Shown in pieces: positions 60,975 through 64,000 of a stretch of 64,000 bases of DNA. The position numbers were made by a program, and so were the translations under genes. The stretch is from DASYLJ01 sp964404165. Lineage in GTDB: Bacteria > Desulfobacterota > Binatia > DP-6. Numbering within the stretch: the first letter of the stretch is position 1; each line of letters begins with the position of its first letter. The stretch is from the NCBI GenBank assembly GCA_964404165.1, contig CAYOIZ010000015.1, positions 1 to 64,000 on the forward strand. The letters are read 5' to 3'. The notes below the pieces were generated by a model. That model was not told the DNA's origin. It did not search any database and saw only the letters and a list, made by a program, of their open reading frames with translations.

Positions 60975-62570
60975 TCACATCCGGAACACGCCGTACCCGC
61001 GCGCGCCGGCGATCGGCGCCGAGTGCACAGCCGACAGCGAGATCCCGAGCACGGTCCGCGTGTCGCGCGGGTCGATGATGCCGTCGTCCCAGACGCGCGC
61101 CGTGGCGTAGAAGGCGTAGGACTCCTTCTCGATCTGCTGCGACACCATCTGGCGGATCATCAGATCCTCGCTCTCGTCGAACGGCAGGCCGGCGCGCTCG
61201 GCGGCCTGCCGGCGCACGATGGAGAGCACGCCGGCGAGCTGCTCCGGGCCCATCACCGCGATGCGGTGGTTCGGCCACGAGAAGACGAAGCGCGGCTCGT
61301 AGGCGCGTCCCGACATGCCGTAGTTGCCGGCGCCGTACGACGCCCCGATCATGACGGTGAGGTGCGGCACCGTGCTGTTCGAGACGGCGTTGATGAGCTT
61401 GGCGCCGTCCTTGATGATGCCGCCCTCCTCGTAGCGCTTGCCCACCATGAAGCCGGTGATGTTCTGCAGGAAGACGATCGGCGTGTCGGTCTGGTTGCAG
61501 AGCTGGATGAACTGCGCGCCCTTCTCCGACGACTCGGAGAACAGGATGCCGTTGTTGGCGATGATGCCCACCGGCCAGCCGTGGATGTGGGCGTACCCCG
61601 TGACGAGCGTGGTGCCGTACGTCGGCTTGAACTCGTGGAAGCGCGAGCCGTCGACGAGGCGCGCGATGACCTCGCGCACCTCGAACGGGCGGCGCACGTC
61701 GAACGACGTCAGCCCGAGCAGCTCGTCGGCGTCGTAGCGCGGCTCCTCGACCGCGACCCGCTTCGACCAGCCCTGCTTGCGCCAGTTGAGCTGCGCCACG
61801 ATCTCGCGGCCGAGGCGGATGGCGTCGCGCTCGTCGGCGGCGAGGTAGTCGGACACGCCGGAGACGCGACTGTGCATCTCGGCGCCGCCGAGGCTCTCCT
61901 CGTCGGTGTCCTCGTGGATCGCCATCTTCACCAGCGGCGGCCCGCCGAGGAACACCTTGGCGCCGCCCTTCACCATGACGACGTAGTCGGACATGCCGGG
62001 GACGTAGGCGCCGCCGGCGGTGGACGACCCGAACACCAGGCAGATCGTCGGAATGCGCTCCTGCGAGCGGCGCGTGATCTCGCGGAAGCCCTGCCCGCCA
62101 GGCACGAACGTCTCCGACTGGAACGGCAGGTCGGCGCCGCCCGACTCGGTGAGATTGATGATGGGCAGCCGGTTCTGCGCGCAGATCTCCATCGTGCGCG
62201 CGCTCTTCTTCAAGCTGTACGGGTTGAGCGAGCCGCCCTTCACCGTCGGCTCGTTCGCCGTGATGACGCACTCGACGCCCGACACCACGCCGATGCCCGA
62301 GACGACGCTGCCACCGAGTCCGAAGTCGGTGCCCCAGGCACAGAGTGGCGACAGCTCGAGGAACGGCGAGTCGGGGTCGAGCAGCAGCTCGATGCGCTCG
62401 CGGGCCATGAGCTTGCCGCGCTTCGCGTGGCGCTGGACGTATTTCTCGCCGCCGCCCGCCCGGGCCAGGGCGAGCTGCTCGTCGAGGATCGCGAGCTGTT
62501 CCAGGAACGCGCTGCGGTTCACCTGGTACTGCTCGGCACGGGGGTTCACGTTGGTGCGGAGGACCTCCAT
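60975..62570 (-). CDS. Acyl-CoA carboxylase carboxyltransferase (beta) subunit
   Basis: Transfers the carboxyl group from biotin to an acyl-CoA. The 531-residue protein has the crotonase-like carboxyltransferase fold in two halves: the N-terminal half with GSLNPYSLKKSARTMEI and LTESGGADLP; the C-terminal half with FLQNITGFMVGKRYEEGG and SYGAGNYGMSGRAYEPRFVF. The GMSGRAY and PRFVFSWPN segments resemble methylcrotonyl- and geranyl-CoA carboxylase beta subunits (LiuB, AtuC) more than propionyl- or acetyl-CoA enzymes; I did not align them. The biotin subunit is 34 kb away at 24998. Nothing else in the window can partner with that subunit. Confidence 0.92.
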   Translation of the reverse strand: MEVLRTNVNPRAEQYQVNRSAFLEQLAILDEQLALARAGGGEKYVQRHAKRGKLMARERIELLLDPDSPFLELSPLCAWGTDFGLGGSVVSGIGVVSGVECVITANEPTVKGGSLNPYSLKKSARTMEICAQNRLPIINLTESGGADLPFQSETFVPGGQGFREITRRSQERIPTICLVFGSSTAGGAYVPGMSDYVVMVKGGAKVFLGGPPLVKMAIHEDTDEESLGGAEMHSRVSGVSDYLAADERDAIRLGREIVAQLNWRKQGWSKRVAVEEPRYDADELLGLTSFDVRRPFEVREVIARLVDGSRFHEFKPTYGTTLVTGYAHIHGWPVGIIANNGILFSESSEKGAQFIQLCNQTDTPIVFLQNITGFMVGKRYEEGGIIKDGAKLINAVSNSTVPHLTVMIGASYGAGNYGMSGRAYEPRFVFSWPNHRIAVMGPEQLAGVLSIVRRQAAERAGLPFDESEDLMIRQMVSQQIEKESYAFYATARVWDDGIIDPRDTRTVLGISLSAVHSAPIAGARGYGVFRM

Positions 62571-62649
62571 CGGGGAGGGGTCTTAACCCACCGATCAGCC
62601 GACGGCCACCTCTCGTCGGCCGAGCACCGGGATGCTACGCAGCTGGGGC

Positions 62650-63582
62650 ATGCAGGTCCCCCGCCTCCGGAACCCCGTCGCCCGCTTCTTCTTCATGCAC
62701 CTGGGCAGCCTGGTGGCGGTCATCACCTACTTCAATCTCGCCGAACGGGGTGCCTGGAGCGTCGACGGGGTGGGCCACGCGCTCGTGATCGCGCTGCTGG
62801 TGAAGACGAGCTACATGGCGCTGGCCTGGTGGCAGGGCGAGCTCAAGCACTTCGACCTCTCGATCTGGCTCTTCTTCCTGATCGGGCTGGCCGGCGTGAC
62901 GCTCGGCATCGAACCCGTGACGGGGCTCTACCAGCGGTACTCGCCCGCCCTCCTCTTCGTGGCGCTGGCCCTGGCGGCGGCGGTTCCACCGCTGCTGGGC
63001 CGCGAACCCTTCACCTACTACTTCGCCCGTCGCCAGATGCCGGCGTGGCAGTGGAAGACGGCGGCGTTCGTGCCCGTCAACCTGCTCATCTCGGCGTGGT
63101 GGACGCTGGTCTTCCTCGGCGCCGCCGCGCTGTGCGCCTGGCATCCGACGGATCCGATGTTCACGTTCGTGTGGCCGAACCTGCTCGTCGTCGTCGCCGG
63201 CATGCCGGCCAGCGCCTGGATCGCGGCGCTGTACGTGCGCGTCGTGGACGTCCCGCTGCCGACGTCGGCGGAGCCCCTCATCATGGCCATGCCGCTCGTC
63301 TTCGACCCGCGCGCCGCCGGCGACGCCGCGGCCACGATCCAGTTCCAGGTCACCGACAGCGGCAACTACTGGCTCGAGATCGGACGCGGGCGCTGCAAGA
63401 GCTTCGAGGGCACCACCCCGTCGCCGAACCTCACGGTGCGCACACCCGACGCGGTGTGGACCCGCATCAGCCACGGCGAGCTCGACGGCGGCCAGGCCCT
63501 CATGCAGGGCCTCTACACGGTCGAGGGCGACTTCCTGCTGCTGGCGAAGCTCACCGAGTGGTTTCCGGCGCGCCGCGCCTGA
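62650..63582 (+). CDS. Membrane protein fused to a C-terminal SCP2 sterol-carrier domain
   Basis: A 310-residue protein. The first 200 residues hold about six hydrophobic helices (FFFMHLGSLVAVITYF, LSIWLFFLIGLAGVTLG, LLFVALALAAAVPPLLG, LLISAWWTLVFLGAAALCAW and others); the last 100 form an SCP2-like lipid-binding domain with AATIQFQVTDSGNYWLEI and EGDFLLLAKLTEWF. SCP2 domains bind sterols, fatty acyl-CoAs or phospholipids. Fusion to a membrane domain is uncommon and suggests lipid handling at a membrane. ATG 62650 is preceded by TGGGGC; an ATG at 62632 is possible. It is divergent from the carboxyltransferase. Confidence 0.75.
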   Translation: MQVPRLRNPVARFFFMHLGSLVAVITYFNLAERGAWSVDGVGHALVIALLVKTSYMALAWWQGELKHFDLSIWLFFLIGLAGVTLGIEPVTGLYQRYSPALLFVALALAAAVPPLLGREPFTYYFARRQMPAWQWKTAAFVPVNLLISAWWTLVFLGAAALCAWHPTDPMFTFVWPNLLVVVAGMPASAWIAALYVRVVDVPLPTSAEPLIMAMPLVFDPRAAGDAAATIQFQVTDSGNYWLEIGRGRCKSFEGTTPSPNLTVRTPDAVWTRISHGELDGGQALMQGLYTVEGDFLLLAKLTEWFPARRA

Positions 63583-64000
63583 TCAGACCAGCGACACGAG
63601 TCGCGCCGGCGACAGCTCGCGGAGCGACGGCACCACGAGGTCGGCGTCGGCGAAGCGATCCGGCGTCGTCGTCCCGAGCAGTGCCACCGTCGCGGTGCCA
63701 GCCGCCCGCGCGGCCGCAACCCCGACCGGTGCGTCCTCGACGACCACGCAATGCGCGGCTGGCAGCCCGAGCCGCTCCGCGGCCAGCAGATAGACCTGCG
63801 GATCGGGCTTGCCACGCGTCACGTCGCCGCCGGTGACCGTCGCCGCGAACGCGTCGGGCCGACCGAGCAGGGCGAGCGTCAGGTCGACGTTCTCGCGCGG
63901 TGCGGACGAGCCCACCGCCAGCCGCATCCCGGCCGCCCCGCACGCGTCGATCAGCTCGCGCGCTCCGTCCATGGCGGGAAAGTCCGCGCGGATCAGGTCG
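63583..64000 (-). CDS. HAD-family hydrolase (5' end outside window)
   Basis: A phosphatase or phosphoglucomutase-like HAD hydrolase, cut by the window end: the frame continues past 63972 (D-L-I-R-A-D-F-P-A before the first Met), so the motif I region with the catalytic Asp is missing. Visible are motif II Ser in VGSSAPREN, motif III Lys in KPDPQVYLLAAERLG and motif IV VVEDAPVGVAAARAAG. The stop abuts the stop of the SCP2-fusion gene without overlap. Confidence 0.85.
   Translation of the reverse strand, partial: DLIRADFPAMDGARELIDACGAAGMRLAVGSSAPRENVDLTLALLGRPDAFAATVTGGDVTRGKPDPQVYLLAAERLGLPAAHCVVVEDAPVGVAAARAAGTATVALLGTTTPDRFADADLVVPSLRELSPARLVSLV

Overview
The window is one contiguous, very GC-rich (about 70% by eye), gene-dense bacterial chromosome segment. 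I see no rRNA, tRNA, CRISPR array, transposase or prophage. Long antisense and off-frame open frames are common because of the GC bias, so genes were called from protein content, ribosome binding sites and overlaps. Secreted proteins rich in Cys/Asp repeats (CGD...GEQCD, CDDGDPCTVDDC), a sigma-54-type pilA promoter, PAPS-type CysH, and many acyl-CoA, sulfotransferase/DUF1214, epoxide hydrolase and P450 genes suggest a deltaproteobacteria-like lineage such as Binatota or a relative. That placement is inference; no marker gene was searched.

Layout. 0-4.5 kb: recO (start outside the window), ppdK, aroE. 4.5-16.3 kb: type IV pilus region with pilB, pilT, pilC, the major pilin pilA (near-consensus -24/-12 promoter and a strong terminator hairpin), pilD, a large membrane/spermidine-synthase-like fusion protein, then four tightly overlapping minor pilin genes. 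16.4-20.8 kb: a single-domain response regulator followed by the overlapping housekeeping genes tmk-holB-ricT-metG. 20.9-21.7 kb: a Fur-box-controlled iron-storage pair, bfd-bfr.

21.8-29.6 kb (minus strand): a run of six closely spaced genes: amidohydrolase, CrtI-family flavoenzyme, biotin-carrying acyl-CoA carboxylase alpha subunit, crotonase, AtuA-like protein, 2-Cys peroxiredoxin. It resembles the acyclic-terpene/leucine (Atu/Liu) degradation modules but lacks the carboxyltransferase subunit; a matching one lies alone at 61-62.6 kb. 29.8-33.1 kb: two exported repeat proteins (beta-helix and seven-bladed propeller). 33.3-37.9 kb: cysH, then a convergent, translationally coupled transglutaminase-ABC ATPase-ABC permease operon. 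38-50.5 kb: TetR regulator, SDR, acyl-CoA dehydrogenase, sulfotransferase-DUF1214 pair, exported DUF3089 hydrolase, class III cyclase, a 31-residue membrane peptide, epoxide hydrolase, serine hydrolase, P450.

50.6-58.9 kb (minus): two large exported proteins, a di-heme cytochrome c peroxidase/beta-propeller (1021 aa) and a 1649-aa multi-repeat protein. 59-61 kb: a Phd/VapB-VapC toxin-antitoxin pair whose toxin gene overlaps an MFS transporter gene. 61-64 kb: carboxyltransferase, a membrane-SCP2 fusion protein and a partial HAD phosphatase.

Most noteworthy: an apparently uncharacterised accessory domain shared by the DUF3089 hydrolase (N-terminal) and the 1649-aa protein (C-terminal); the split Atu-like module; the pilus promoters, one of which may give a leaderless pilT transcript; and the coupled TA-MFS arrangement.
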